Position numbers and translations under genes: made by a program. DNA of 64,000 bases from an uncultured Sphingomonas sp. (GTDB lineage Bacteria > Pseudomonadota > Alphaproteobacteria > Sphingomonadales > Sphingomonadaceae), in NCBI RefSeq assembly GCF_913062585.1, contig NZ_CAJXWX010000002.1, positions 124,001-188,000 on the forward strand, given 5' to 3'. The notes beneath the pieces were generated by a model. It had not been told where the DNA came from. It did no database searches and was given only the letters and a program-made list of their open reading frames with translations. This document shows, in pieces, positions 10,884-19,168 of this stretch (position 1 is the first letter of the stretch; every line of letters starts with the position of its first letter).

Positions 10884-12548
10884 TCAGTGGGTTTCCAGCA
10901 GACGTCCGGCCTGGGCCCGGGCTTCGTCGGTGATCGTGGCGCCCGACAGCATCCGGGCGATCTCCTCGCGCCGTTCGGCGTCGCTCAAGCGCCGGACGCC
11001 GGTGCGGGTGACCGTGCCGTCATGGCTCTTGGCGATCAGCAGATGCGCGGCCCCCCGCGCCGCGACCTGCGGGCTGTGGGTGACGACGAGCAGCTGGGTC
11101 CGTCCCGCCAGCCGGTGCAGGCGGTCGCCGATCGCCGAGGCCACCGCGCCGCCCACGCCGCGGTCGATCTCGTCGAAGATCATCGTGGTCGCGCCGCCTT
11201 CTTCCGCCAGTGCGACCTTCAGCGCGAGGATGAAGCGCGACAATTCGCCGCCGCTGGCGATCTTCATCAGCGGGGCGAAGGGCGCGCCGGGATTGGTCGA
11301 AATCTCGAACTCGACCCGGTCCTTGCCCGCCGCCGACCAGCCGCCGGCGTCCAGCGGGGCCACCACGGTGCGGAAACGGGCGGCGTCCAGTTTCAACGGC
11401 GCGAGTTCGCTCTTCACCGCCTGGTCCAGCCGCTCGGCAGCGGCGGTGCGCGCCTTGGACACCTGGGTTGCGGCCTTGTCATAGGTGGCCTGCGCCGTGG
11501 CGACTGCCGCCTCCAGCCGCCCGATGCCTTCCTCGCCCGCGTCGAGCCGTTCGAGGCGGCCGCGCAGCTGCTCGGTCAGGTCGGCGAGGTCGTCGGGCTG
11601 GACGCGGTGCTTGCGGGCCATGCCGCGCAGCTCGAACAGGCGCGCCTCGTCCTCCTCCAGCGCGCGCGGGTCATAGGCCAGTTCGCGCTGCGCCTCGATC
11701 AGCCGCTCTTCGGCCAGCGACGCCTCGATGACCGCGCGGTCGATCGCGGCCAGCGCCTCGGCGAGCGCGGGGTGATCCTCGCCGATCCGCTCCAGCACCC
11801 GCGCCGCCTGGCGAAGCCCCGCCAGCGCGCCGTCCGAGCCCTGAAGATGCTCGTCGATCGCGCCCAACTCGCCCGCGATCTTCTCCGAGCGCTGCATGGT
11901 GCGGCGGCGATCGGCCAGCGCCTCTTCCTCGCCGGGTTCGGGGGCGAGCTTGGTCAGCTCGGCAACCGCATGCTCCAGCCATTCGCGGTCGCGCGCCGCC
12001 GTCTCGATCTCGTCGCGCGCCGTGGCCAGCGCGGCTTCCGCCTCGCGCAAACGGGCCCAGGCGGTGGCGACGGCGCCGGTGTCGATCCGTCCGAAGCTGT
12101 CGAGCATCATCCGATGGCCGCGCGGGTTCAGCAGGCCGCGATCGTCATGCTGGCCGTGAATCTCGACCAGATGGGGGGCGATCTCGCGGAGCAGCGCGGC
12201 GGAGGCGGGCTGGCTGTTGACGAAGCCTCGGCTGCCGCCATCGGCCTTGACCTGACGGCGGACGATCAGGGGTTCGCCCGGCTCGACCTCGATCCCCGCT
12301 TCGTCCAGGATCGTCGTCAGGCGGCTGTCGGTGGCGGGGGGCTCGAAGCTGGCGGTGACGACGGCCTGCCCTGCGCCGTGGCGGACCAGCCCGCTGTCGC
12401 CGCGCTCGCCCAGCGCCAGGCCCAGCGCGTCGAGCAGGATGGATTTGCCTGCCCCCGTCTCGCCCGTCAGGACACCCAGGCCCCGGCCGAAATCGAGGTC
12501 CAGCGCCTCGATCAGGACGACATCACGAATGGACAGCGCGGTCAGCAT
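10884..12548 (-). CDS. recN: DNA repair protein RecN
   Basis: SMC-like ATPase acting in double-strand break repair. The 554-residue protein opens MLTALSIRDVVLIEALDLDF, with Walker A GETGAGKS at residues 29-36, a central coiled-coil region rich in Glu/Ala/Arg (about 150-370), and the C-terminal ABC part with IASGGELSRFILALK (signature) and TMIFDEIDRGVGG (Walker B), then HSPQVAARGAAHLLI. Length matches the family. bamD lies upstream on the same strand, separated by a 120-bp palindromic repeat that may weaken read-through. Confidence 0.96.
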   Translation of the reverse strand: MLTALSIRDVVLIEALDLDFGRGLGVLTGETGAGKSILLDALGLALGERGDSGLVRHGAGQAVVTASFEPPATDSRLTTILDEAGIEVEPGEPLIVRRQVKADGGSRGFVNSQPASAALLREIAPHLVEIHGQHDDRGLLNPRGHRMMLDSFGRIDTGAVATAWARLREAEAALATARDEIETAARDREWLEHAVAELTKLAPEPGEEEALADRRRTMQRSEKIAGELGAIDEHLQGSDGALAGLRQAARVLERIGEDHPALAEALAAIDRAVIEASLAEERLIEAQRELAYDPRALEEDEARLFELRGMARKHRVQPDDLADLTEQLRGRLERLDAGEEGIGRLEAAVATAQATYDKAATQVSKARTAAAERLDQAVKSELAPLKLDAARFRTVVAPLDAGGWSAAGKDRVEFEISTNPGAPFAPLMKIASGGELSRFILALKVALAEEGGATTMIFDEIDRGVGGAVASAIGDRLHRLAGRTQLLVVTHSPQVAARGAAHLLIAKSHDGTVTRTGVRRLSDAERREEIARMLSGATITDEARAQAGRLLETH

Positions 12549-12646
12549 GGCGCGCGATATAAAGCGAAACGCCGCGCGATGTTATCCCCCGCGGCAAAAA
12601 TGATCCCGATTTGTTCGGGTGGGCGACGCTGATCGGCATTCACTCC

Positions 12647-12766
12647 ATTCCTCCCCTGCAAGGGGAGGTGGCAGGCCGAAGGCCTGACGGAGGGGTGTCA
12701 TGCTATCGAGAGGGGGACACCCCTCCGACGCGCTGCGCGCGCCACCTCCCCTTGCAGGGGAGGAAT
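12647..12766. repeat. Palindromic intergenic repeat (R2)
   Basis: Perfect 25-bp outer inverted repeat (12647-12671 with 12742-12766) around an inner pair of GGGGTGTC/GGACACCCC arms. It is nearly the same sequence as the element at 3077-3195. It lies between bamD and recN. Confidence 0.88.
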
Positions 12767-12801
12767 AGCGGTGTGTCGCTCCGACCTTAACGGCTGCGGC
12801 T

Positions 12802-13737
12802 TCAACCCGTGGGCGAGCTATTGTTGCCGGTCGGGGTCGGGCGGCCCGGCGCGGCGGCGCTGGGGGTGGCGGTGTTGCCGCTGCCCGGCAGGCCGATATT
12901 GACCGAACCCGGCGTGCCGGTCGGCACCACGGGCTGGCCCGGCTGGATCGCGGGGATCGGCTCGACCGGATATTCGCGCATCAGCTTATAGGCGCGGTTA
13001 TACCAGTCGCTGCCGGGGAAGTTCGCGCCCAGCACGGCGGCGGACCGCTCGGCCTCGGGACGGACGCCTAGCGCCAGATAGGTCTCGGTCAGCCGCAGCA
13101 GCGCCTCGGGCGTGTGGCTGGTCGTCTGATATTTGTCGACCACGGTGCGGAACCGCATCGAGGCCGCCAGCCACTGGTGGCGATCCTCATAGAAGCGGCC
13201 GATCTCCATTTCCTTGCCCGCCAGGTGATCGTTGACCAGATCGACCTTCAACCGCGCATCGGCGGCATAGCGGCTGTTGGGATAGCGGCGCATCAGCTCG
13301 CCCAGCGCATCGAGCGCCTGACGGGTGATCTTCTGGTCGCGGGTGACGTCCTGGATCTGCTCGTAATAGCCGAGCGCGATCAGATAATAGGCATAGGGCG
13401 CGTCGCGATTGCCCGGATGGACCGAGATGAAACGCTGCGCCGACTGGATCGACTGGGTATAGTCGCGGCCCAGATAATAGCTGAACGCGCTCATCAGCTG
13501 CGCACGGCGGGCCCAGATCGAATAGGGGTGCTGACGCTCCACCTCGTCGAAGAGCAGCGCGGCCTCCTTGTAACGGTGCTGGTCCAGCCGGTTTTTGGCG
13601 GTGGTGTACAGCGTGCCGACGTCGCGCGCGACGTAAGGCAGGTCGGTGCGGGTACGGTTGCGGGCGCAACCCGCGATCGGAAGGGCCACAGCGGCGATCA
13701 GCGCCAGCGACAGCGCACGGGAACGGGGGTTACGCAT
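12802..13737 (-). CDS. bamD: Outer membrane protein assembly factor BamD
   Basis: Periplasmic lipoprotein of the BAM complex that inserts outer membrane beta-barrels. The 311-residue precursor has a lipoprotein signal ending in LPIAGC (Cys lipidated), then TPR-like helical repeats: LYTTAKNRLDQHRYKEAALLFDEVERQHPYS, a DYTQSIQSAQRFISVHPGN repeat and RYPNSRYAADAR, typical of the YfiO family. The C-terminal about 60 residues are Pro/Gly/Thr-rich. Start ATG 13737 places the signal peptide at the N-terminus; a 17-codon upstream extension lacks signal character. Divergent from manA. Confidence 0.95.
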   Translation of the reverse strand: MRNPRSRALSLALIAAVALPIAGCARNRTRTDLPYVARDVGTLYTTAKNRLDQHRYKEAALLFDEVERQHPYSIWARRAQLMSAFSYYLGRDYTQSIQSAQRFISVHPGNRDAPYAYYLIALGYYEQIQDVTRDQKITRQALDALGELMRRYPNSRYAADARLKVDLVNDHLAGKEMEIGRFYEDRHQWLAASMRFRTVVDKYQTTSHTPEALLRLTETYLALGVRPEAERSAAVLGANFPGSDWYNRAYKLMREYPVEPIPAIQPGQPVVPTGTPGSVNIGLPGSGNTATPSAAAPGRPTPTGNNSSPTG

Positions 13738-13899
13738 CGCGCATGTCCTTAGCGCAGCCGAACGGCGGGGAACAGTCCCCGCGCGCATAAGCCTGCAAGA
13801 CGCCAGTCACGCGTTGCGAAGCCGGAACGGCTTGCCTTCGACCGCTGCATCGCGGCATGAAAAGCACCAAGGATCACCGGGCGGAACGGCCCGGCGTAC

Positions 13900-13916
13900 C
13901 GACGGTTTCACCGTCG
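13900..13916 (+). other. Leader hairpin before manA
   Basis: Perfect 7-bp inverted repeat with a 3-base loop (13900-13906 with 13910-13916), ending 24 bp before the manA start. It could shape the mRNA leader or be chance; there is no T-tract. Confidence 0.35.
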
Positions 13917-13940
13917 CCCGATTGGAAGGAATACAGGTCG

Positions 13941-14765
13941 ATGCCCGCCACGATGCTCCATACCCACCGCGTCGAAAAGCCCTGGGGCCGTCATACGCTC
14001 TATCCCGGTTTCGAGGATGTGGCGCCCGGCGGCGCGCCCGTTGGCGAGGTCTGGTTCCAGGAGCCGGGCGACACCTCGCCCGACCTGCTGATCAAATATC
14101 TGTTCACCAGCGAGAAGCTGTCGGTGCAGGTCCATCCCGATGACGAACAGGCCCATGCCCGCGGCCTGCCGCGTGGCAAGGACGAATGCTGGACGATCCT
14201 GACCGCCGAGCCCGATTCGACCATCGCGCTGGGCCCCAAGGCGCCGATCACCAAGGAACAGCTGCGCGCCGACGCGCTGGACGGCTCGGTCGAGGCGGAC
14301 CTGGACTGGGTGCCCGTGAAGGAGGGTGACTTTTATTACGCCCCCTCGGGCACCATCCATGCGATCGGCGCGGGCCTGACCGTGATCGAGGTGCAGCAGA
14401 ATAGCGAGACGACCTATCGCCTCTACGACTATGGCAGCGACCGCGAACTGCATCTGGAGGACGGGGTCGATGTCGCGCACCTGACGCCGTACCAGCCGAT
14501 CGTCTCGCCCGGCCCGGCGGGCGAAGGGCGCGACATCCTGGTCGAGGGACCGAAATTCGTGCTGGAGCGCTGGGCGGCGGGCGATCATGCGGTCGCCATG
14601 CCCGAGGGGCGGACGGGCTGGCTGATCCCGATCACCGGGTCTGGCGAGGTGGCGGGCGTCGCCTTCAAGGCCGGACAGTGCCTGACCGTGACCGGCGCCG
14701 AGACGATCAGCCTGTCGTCGGACGGCGACGCGTTGTTCGCCTATGCGGGAACCCAGCGGCTGTAA
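13941..14765 (+). CDS. manA: Class I mannose-6-phosphate isomerase
   Basis: Interconverts mannose-6-phosphate and fructose-6-phosphate, feeding GDP-mannose and exopolysaccharide synthesis. The 274-residue cupin-type protein carries the zinc ligands of the family: KLSVQVHPDD (Gln, His), KDECWTIL (Glu) and SGTIHAIGAG (His). The end is a small cupin-like domain. It is shorter than the enterobacterial enzyme but typical of the short proteobacterial form. ATG 13941 is preceded by GGAAGGA; an in-frame ATG at 13857 would add 28 poorly conserved residues. A strong hairpin (14776-14811) follows. Confidence 0.9.
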   Translation: MPATMLHTHRVEKPWGRHTLYPGFEDVAPGGAPVGEVWFQEPGDTSPDLLIKYLFTSEKLSVQVHPDDEQAHARGLPRGKDECWTILTAEPDSTIALGPKAPITKEQLRADALDGSVEADLDWVPVKEGDFYYAPSGTIHAIGAGLTVIEVQQNSETTYRLYDYGSDRELHLEDGVDVAHLTPYQPIVSPGPAGEGRDILVEGPKFVLERWAAGDHAVAMPEGRTGWLIPITGSGEVAGVAFKAGQCLTVTGAETISLSSDGDALFAYAGTQRL

Positions 14766-14775
14766 GCCAATTTCT

Positions 14776-14811
14776 CAACCCTCTCCCCTGGATAGGGGAG
14801 AGGGAGGGTTG
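14776..14811. repeat. Hairpin between manA and the S41 peptidase gene (R3)
   Basis: An 11-bp inverted repeat, CCCTCTCCCCT with AGGGGAGAGGG, separated by GGAT, lies between convergent genes. Composition is like the other intergenic palindromes; without a T-tract it is a weak terminator candidate for either strand. Confidence 0.6.
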
Positions 14812-14828
14812 CGGAATGTCGATCCGCC

Positions 14829-16268
14829 TCAGAACATCCCCGGCACGTCGCGCTGCGCCGCCGAAGGCGCCAGAGGCTGGAGCAGTTTGCGCGGGGCTGC
14901 GTCAGCCGACTGAGCACTGGCCGAGGCGCTGATTGGCGTGCAGCTCTTGCCCTGCAGGAAGTTCAGCGCGGCGCGGGTCGAGGCTTCCTGCGGATCGCCC
15001 ATCTTGCGGGTCAGGTCGTCGCCCGCCTGGCAGCTGGCGGGCACGACGCTCGCCAGACCGTTATAATAGCCGCCCTGCCGGTTGGCGTTCTGCAAGGATA
15101 TGGCGATCACGCGCAGGCGATCGTCGCACTGCGCATTGTCCAGCGCGATCTGGCCCACCGGCTTGCCATAGGTATTGGCGCCGATCAGCCCGGTATTGCT
15201 GCCCATATAGGGCAGGGTACGGTTGAGCACGAGTTCGCTGGCCGATGCGGTGCCGCCGGTACCGATAAAGGCGATTCGCGTCGGCGTGATCGATTCGGCC
15301 TGGGGCGCGAAATAGGTCGTCGTGTTGTTCGCCGCCTTGCTCTCGCGGAAGCTGGTATAGCCCATCACGTCCGAAGTCTGACGCGCCCCGCCCAGCAGGT
15401 TGTTGAACAGGTCGGCGATGCTGATCGCGCCGCCGCCATTATAGCGCAGGTCGACGATCACCTGGGTGATCCCCTGCTGCTTGAAGGTCGAGAAGGCGGC
15501 GCGCAGTTGTGGATCGGCGGTGCTGATGAAGGTGCGCAGGTTGATATAGCCATAGCGCTGGCCGTTGTCGGAGATGATCTGCGCCCCGTAATTGGGCGAC
15601 ACCGGCTGCAGCGTATAGGTCGACTTTGTCAGCGATACGGTCCGCACATTGCCCGACGGATCGGAGACGCTGAAATAGCGCACCGTGCCCGCCGTATCGG
15701 GGCCCAGCGCGTTGGACAGGCCGTTATTGGGATCGGCGCTGACGATCGCCTGGATCGTCTGGATATTCGACGCGGTGGTGCCGATGCCCAGGATCGTCGT
15801 GCCGCGGTCGACCCCGGCGGCCAGCGCCGAACCGCTTTCGAACGACTCGGCGATCTGCAGCTTGGTCTGCGTCGAATCGGTCGTCAGGCGAAAGCCGAAG
15901 CCCGCCGACGCGCCCGAATTATAATAGGCATTCTCCTCCGCGATGGAGGTGATGTAGGTGAAATAGCGATCCTTGCGCTGCGCCCGTGCGGTCGCGGTCA
16001 GCGCGTCGATATAGTCGCTGACCGTCGTATAGGGCGAAGGGTCGAGCGCATTGGGCAGCGTGTCGGGGAAAAGATACCATTCGTTCATCTGGGCCGCGAC
16101 CCAGTTCTGGCGGCTGCGCAGCGAACAGGCCGATGTCGTCGTGCCGCTCGGGGAACTGCCGCCGCCGCCGGTCGATCCGCTCGTAATGCTGCCCCCATCG
16201 CCGCCGCCGCACCCGGCCAGCGTCGCGCTCAGGGCCAAAATCGTACCCAGCCGTCCGAAACGAATCAT
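14829..16268 (-). CDS. S41-family peptidase, predicted lipoprotein
   Basis: A tail-specific-protease-like serine peptidase of 479 residues. The N-terminus MIRFGRLGTILALSATLAGC is a lipoprotein signal, followed by a Gly/Ser/Thr-rich spacer. A PDZ-like segment (ATTILGIGTTASNIQTIQ) precedes the catalytic domain, which has TQVIVDLRYNGGG, the nucleophile context GTASASELV and the general-base lysine in NTYGKPVG. The start was chosen at 16268 because the signal peptide begins there; the frame is open 46 codons upstream. The substrate is unknown. The GT4 gene is divergent about 240 bp away. Confidence 0.88.
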   Translation of the reverse strand: MIRFGRLGTILALSATLAGCGGGDGGSITSGSTGGGGSSPSGTTTSACSLRSRQNWVAAQMNEWYLFPDTLPNALDPSPYTTVSDYIDALTATARAQRKDRYFTYITSIAEENAYYNSGASAGFGFRLTTDSTQTKLQIAESFESGSALAAGVDRGTTILGIGTTASNIQTIQAIVSADPNNGLSNALGPDTAGTVRYFSVSDPSGNVRTVSLTKSTYTLQPVSPNYGAQIISDNGQRYGYINLRTFISTADPQLRAAFSTFKQQGITQVIVDLRYNGGGAISIADLFNNLLGGARQTSDVMGYTSFRESKAANNTTTYFAPQAESITPTRIAFIGTGGTASASELVLNRTLPYMGSNTGLIGANTYGKPVGQIALDNAQCDDRLRVIAISLQNANRQGGYYNGLASVVPASCQAGDDLTRKMGDPQEASTRAALNFLQGKSCTPISASASAQSADAAPRKLLQPLAPSAAQRDVPGMF

Positions 16269-16510
16269 CGAAACCCCCAACCCCTGATGGCCGACGATCG
16301 AATAGCCGGCCGCGACGACTGTGTCAGGCGTGATCTGTCGCGCGGATGAACGAAAAACTACTTTGCCGACATTTGAGTAGACATTTGCCTTGTCTTGATC
16401 GGCCAAGATATGGCCAGATGACGTCGAACGATCGAAATCTTAACGGAATTGTTGCGGAAACGGCGTCAATCGGACCGGGCGTATCGTGTCCGGCGGGAGT
16501 ATGGGACGTC

Positions 16511-17683
16511 ATGCTGAACATACTGACCCTGTCGAGCCTGTTCCCCGACGCGACGCGGCCCAATTTCGGGATCTTCGTCGAGCGCCAGACCGCGGCGCTC
16601 GCCGCGCGGCCCGGCGTGGCGGTGCGGGTGGTCGCGCCGGTCGGCCTGCCTGTCTGGCCGCTCGCGCGATCGGCCATGTTTCGGGCGCAGGCGGCATTGC
16701 CGCTGAGGGAAGAATGGGGCGGGCTCGACGTGTCGCGGCCGCGCTTCACCACGCTACCGGGTACCGGTGGGCGGTTCCATGTCGCCGCCCTGCGCCATGC
16801 GCTGGTGCCCGTGCTCGACCGGCTGCGTGACGAACAGCGCTTCGACGTGATCGACGCCTCCTTCTTCTTTCCCGATGGCCCGGCGGCGGTGGCGCTCGGG
16901 CGGCGATACGGCGTGCCCGTCTCGATCAAGGCGCGGGGGGCCGATATCCATTATTGGGGACATCGGCCCGCCACCCGTCATCAGGTCGCACGCGCCGCGA
17001 GCCTGGCAGACGGGCTGCTGGCGGTCAGCGATGCGATGGCGGACGATGTCGCCGCGCTCGGGATCGCGCGGCACCGCATCCGCGTGCACCATACCGGTGT
17101 CGACCAGGCGCGGTTCCAGCCGATCGACCGCGTCGCGGCCAAGCGGGACCTGGGCGTGGTCGGGCCGCTGGTCTTGTCGCTCGGTGCGCTCATCCCGCGC
17201 AAGGGGCATGGCGTGGTCATCGACGCCGTCGCCCGGCTGCCCGGCGTCACGCTGATGATCGTCGGCGAAGGACCGGAGCGCGCGGCGCTCGCCGCCCGGG
17301 CCGAGCGGGCGGGCGTGGCGGATCGGGTGCGGATGATGGGCGCCATGCCCCATGCAGCCCTGCCCGGTTTGCTGGGCGCGGCGGATGTGATGGCGCTGGC
17401 CTCCGCATCGGAAGGGCTGGCCAATGCCTGGGTCGAGTCGCTCGCCTGCGGCACCCCGATCGTCATCACCCCCGCTGGCGGCGCGGCCGATGTCGTAACC
17501 AGCCGCGCGGCGGGGCGCATCGCGCAACCCGCCCCCGAAGCCTTCGCCACCGCGATTCAGGAGGTGTTGCGCCAGTCGCCCGATCCCTGGACGACGCGGG
17601 CCGCGGTGCGTGACTTCACTTGGCCCGCCAATGCGGCGGCGCTGCACTCGCATCTGGCGGAGCTGGTCGGGCGATGTCGGTAA
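16511..17683 (+). CDS. Glycosyltransferase family 4 protein
   Basis: Retaining GT-B glycosyltransferase of 390 residues, probably acting on exopolysaccharide or lipid-linked sugars at the cytoplasmic membrane face. The N-terminal acceptor domain begins MLNILTLSSLFPDATRPNFG; the C-terminal donor domain has LVLSLGALIPRKGHG, LMIVGEGPERAAL and the EX7E motif in ASEGLANAWVESLACGTPI. It stands alone among unrelated genes. The start is uncertain: ATG 16511 begins the conserved fold, while ATG 16346 would add 55 residues without recognisable similarity. Confidence 0.87.
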   Translation: MLNILTLSSLFPDATRPNFGIFVERQTAALAARPGVAVRVVAPVGLPVWPLARSAMFRAQAALPLREEWGGLDVSRPRFTTLPGTGGRFHVAALRHALVPVLDRLRDEQRFDVIDASFFFPDGPAAVALGRRYGVPVSIKARGADIHYWGHRPATRHQVARAASLADGLLAVSDAMADDVAALGIARHRIRVHHTGVDQARFQPIDRVAAKRDLGVVGPLVLSLGALIPRKGHGVVIDAVARLPGVTLMIVGEGPERAALAARAERAGVADRVRMMGAMPHAALPGLLGAADVMALASASEGLANAWVESLACGTPIVITPAGGAADVVTSRAAGRIAQPAPEAFATAIQEVLRQSPDPWTTRAAVRDFTWPANAAALHSHLAELVGRCR

Positions 17684-17688
17684 GGCAA

Positions 17689-17788
17689 TCCCCCTCGAAA
17701 CGGGGAGGGGGGGCGCGGAGGGAGTCCTATGAGGAAGGCCCCCTCCGTCAGGGCTTCGCCCAGCCACCTCCCCGCGCGCGGGGAGGAT
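17689..17788. repeat. Palindromic intergenic repeat (R4)
   Basis: GC-rich block with nested hairpins (CCCCCTC...GAGGGGG at the left end, CCTCCCC-GCGCGC-GGGGAGG at the right) between the convergent GT4 and Mth938-like genes. It is related to the other palindromes but more degenerate. Confidence 0.65.
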
Positions 17789-17791
17789 CGT

Positions 17792-18175
17792 TTACGCGTC
17801 GAGGGGGTAGAGGGCGGCGACGATCTTGCGGCCCTCGCCACGCAACACGCCCCAGGCGCGCGCGGCGGCGCGGCTGTCCATGACCTCGACGCCCAGGCCA
17901 CGCGCCTCTAGCGCCGCGACCAGTGCGGCAGGCGCGCGGCGCAGCGTCGCGCCGGTGCCCAGCAACAGGAATTCGGGATTTTCGTCGACCAGCGAGGCCA
18001 CCGCCGCGCCGTTCAGCGCATCGAAGGGCGGGGGGTTCCAGGGTTCGTGCCAGTCGGGCGCGAGCAGCAGCGCAGGGTAGGCGATCTCGCCGACCCGATA
18101 GCCCGTGGCGGCAAAGCCACGGACGATCGGGCCGGGCGCGGTCGGTTCGCGCGTGATGCGGATCGAGTCGCTCAT
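17792..18175 (-). CDS. Mth938-like domain-containing protein (DUF498)
   Basis: A 127-residue soluble protein with the pattern GYRVGEIAYPALLLAP, then ENPEFLLLGTGATLRRAP and GLGVEVMDSRAAARAWGVL, matching the Mth938/NDUFAF3-like fold. Bacterial members often lie directly after secDF, as here: its start overlaps the secF stop (ATGA). The biochemical role is unknown; the mitochondrial relative NDUFAF3 is a complex I assembly factor, which does not by itself establish function here. Confidence 0.88.
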   Translation of the reverse strand: MSDSIRITREPTAPGPIVRGFAATGYRVGEIAYPALLLAPDWHEPWNPPPFDALNGAAVASLVDENPEFLLLGTGATLRRAPAALVAALEARGLGVEVMDSRAAARAWGVLRGEGRKIVAALYPLDA

Positions 18176-19152
18176 CCTTCCCGCGGCGTGATCCGCTCGG
18201 CATCCGCCACCTTGCGCTTGTCGGCGGTGCCGGGCTTTTCGCGGTTCGGCTCGGCGCGCAGGCCCAGGGTGATGAGCAGCGACGACGAGACGTAGATCGA
18301 CGAATAGGTGCCGACCACGATGCCCAGGATCATCGCCGCGGTGAAGGCGCGCAGCACATGGCCGCCCAGCAGCAGCAGCGCGATCAGCGCCAGCAGGATC
18401 GTGACCGAGGTCATGACCGTGCGCGGCAGCGTCTCGTTGACCGACAGGTTGATGATCTCGCGCATGTCCATCTTGCGGTAGCGGCGCATATTCTCGCGGA
18501 TGCGGTCGTCGATGACGATCTTGTCGTTGATCGAATAGCCGATGATGGTCAGGAACGCCGCGATGATCGTCAGGTCCAGCTCGAACCGGGTGACCGCGAA
18601 GAAGCCCAGCGTGACCAGAAGGTCATGGACGATCGCGACGATGGTCGACACGCCGAACTGCCATTCGAAGCGGAAGATGGCAAACAGGCCGATGCCCAGG
18701 ATCGCCAGCACCACCGCCAGCACGCCGTGCTTGATCAGCTCGTCGGACACCTTGCCCGACACCGTGTCGTAACGGCTGAAGGTCGCGCCGGGGAATTGCT
18801 GGGCGAGCGCCGCCTCGACCTTGCGGACCACGGCATTGGTGGCGCCCTCGTCGGTCGAGTTGGGCAGGGGCAGGCGGATGCTGACGGTGCGGCCGTCGCC
18901 GACCGCCTGGAGATTGGCTTCGCCGATGCCCAGACCGTCGACGACCGAGCGCACCTGGTCGGTTGAGGGCGGGGTGGGGAACTTCTCCTCGATCATCAGG
19001 CCGCCGACAAAGTCGACGCCCAAATTGAGCCCGCGGGCGAAGGTGACGCCGACCGCAAGCACGGTCAGCAACAGGGTCAGCCCGAACGCCCAGCCGCGCA
19101 GGCGGACGAAGTCGATGTTCGTATTGTCGGGGACGAGTTTCAGGAGGCGCAT
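18172..19152 (-). CDS. secF: Protein translocase subunit SecF
   Basis: Inner membrane partner of SecD that uses the proton gradient to help translocate proteins after SecYEG. The 326-residue protein has an N-terminal TM after MRLLKLVPDNTNIDFVRLRG, a periplasmic loop starting RGLNLGVDFVGGLMIEEKF, and five C-terminal TM segments including ELDLTIIAAFLTIIGYSINDKIVI and the NETLPRTVMTSVT motif. Gene order yajC-secD-secF with 4 to 16 bp gaps marks one operon. Confidence 0.97.
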   Translation of the reverse strand: MRLLKLVPDNTNIDFVRLRGWAFGLTLLLTVLAVGVTFARGLNLGVDFVGGLMIEEKFPTPPSTDQVRSVVDGLGIGEANLQAVGDGRTVSIRLPLPNSTDEGATNAVVRKVEAALAQQFPGATFSRYDTVSGKVSDELIKHGVLAVVLAILGIGLFAIFRFEWQFGVSTIVAIVHDLLVTLGFFAVTRFELDLTIIAAFLTIIGYSINDKIVIDDRIRENMRRYRKMDMREIINLSVNETLPRTVMTSVTILLALIALLLLGGHVLRAFTAAMILGIVVGTYSSIYVSSSLLITLGLRAEPNREKPGTADKRKVADAERITPREG

Positions 19153-19168
19153 GATCTGTTCTCCTGCC

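Noticed and set aside
14776..14811. Rho-independent terminator of manA
   Set aside because: The hairpin is strong but lacks a T-tract on either strand; kept as a repeat.
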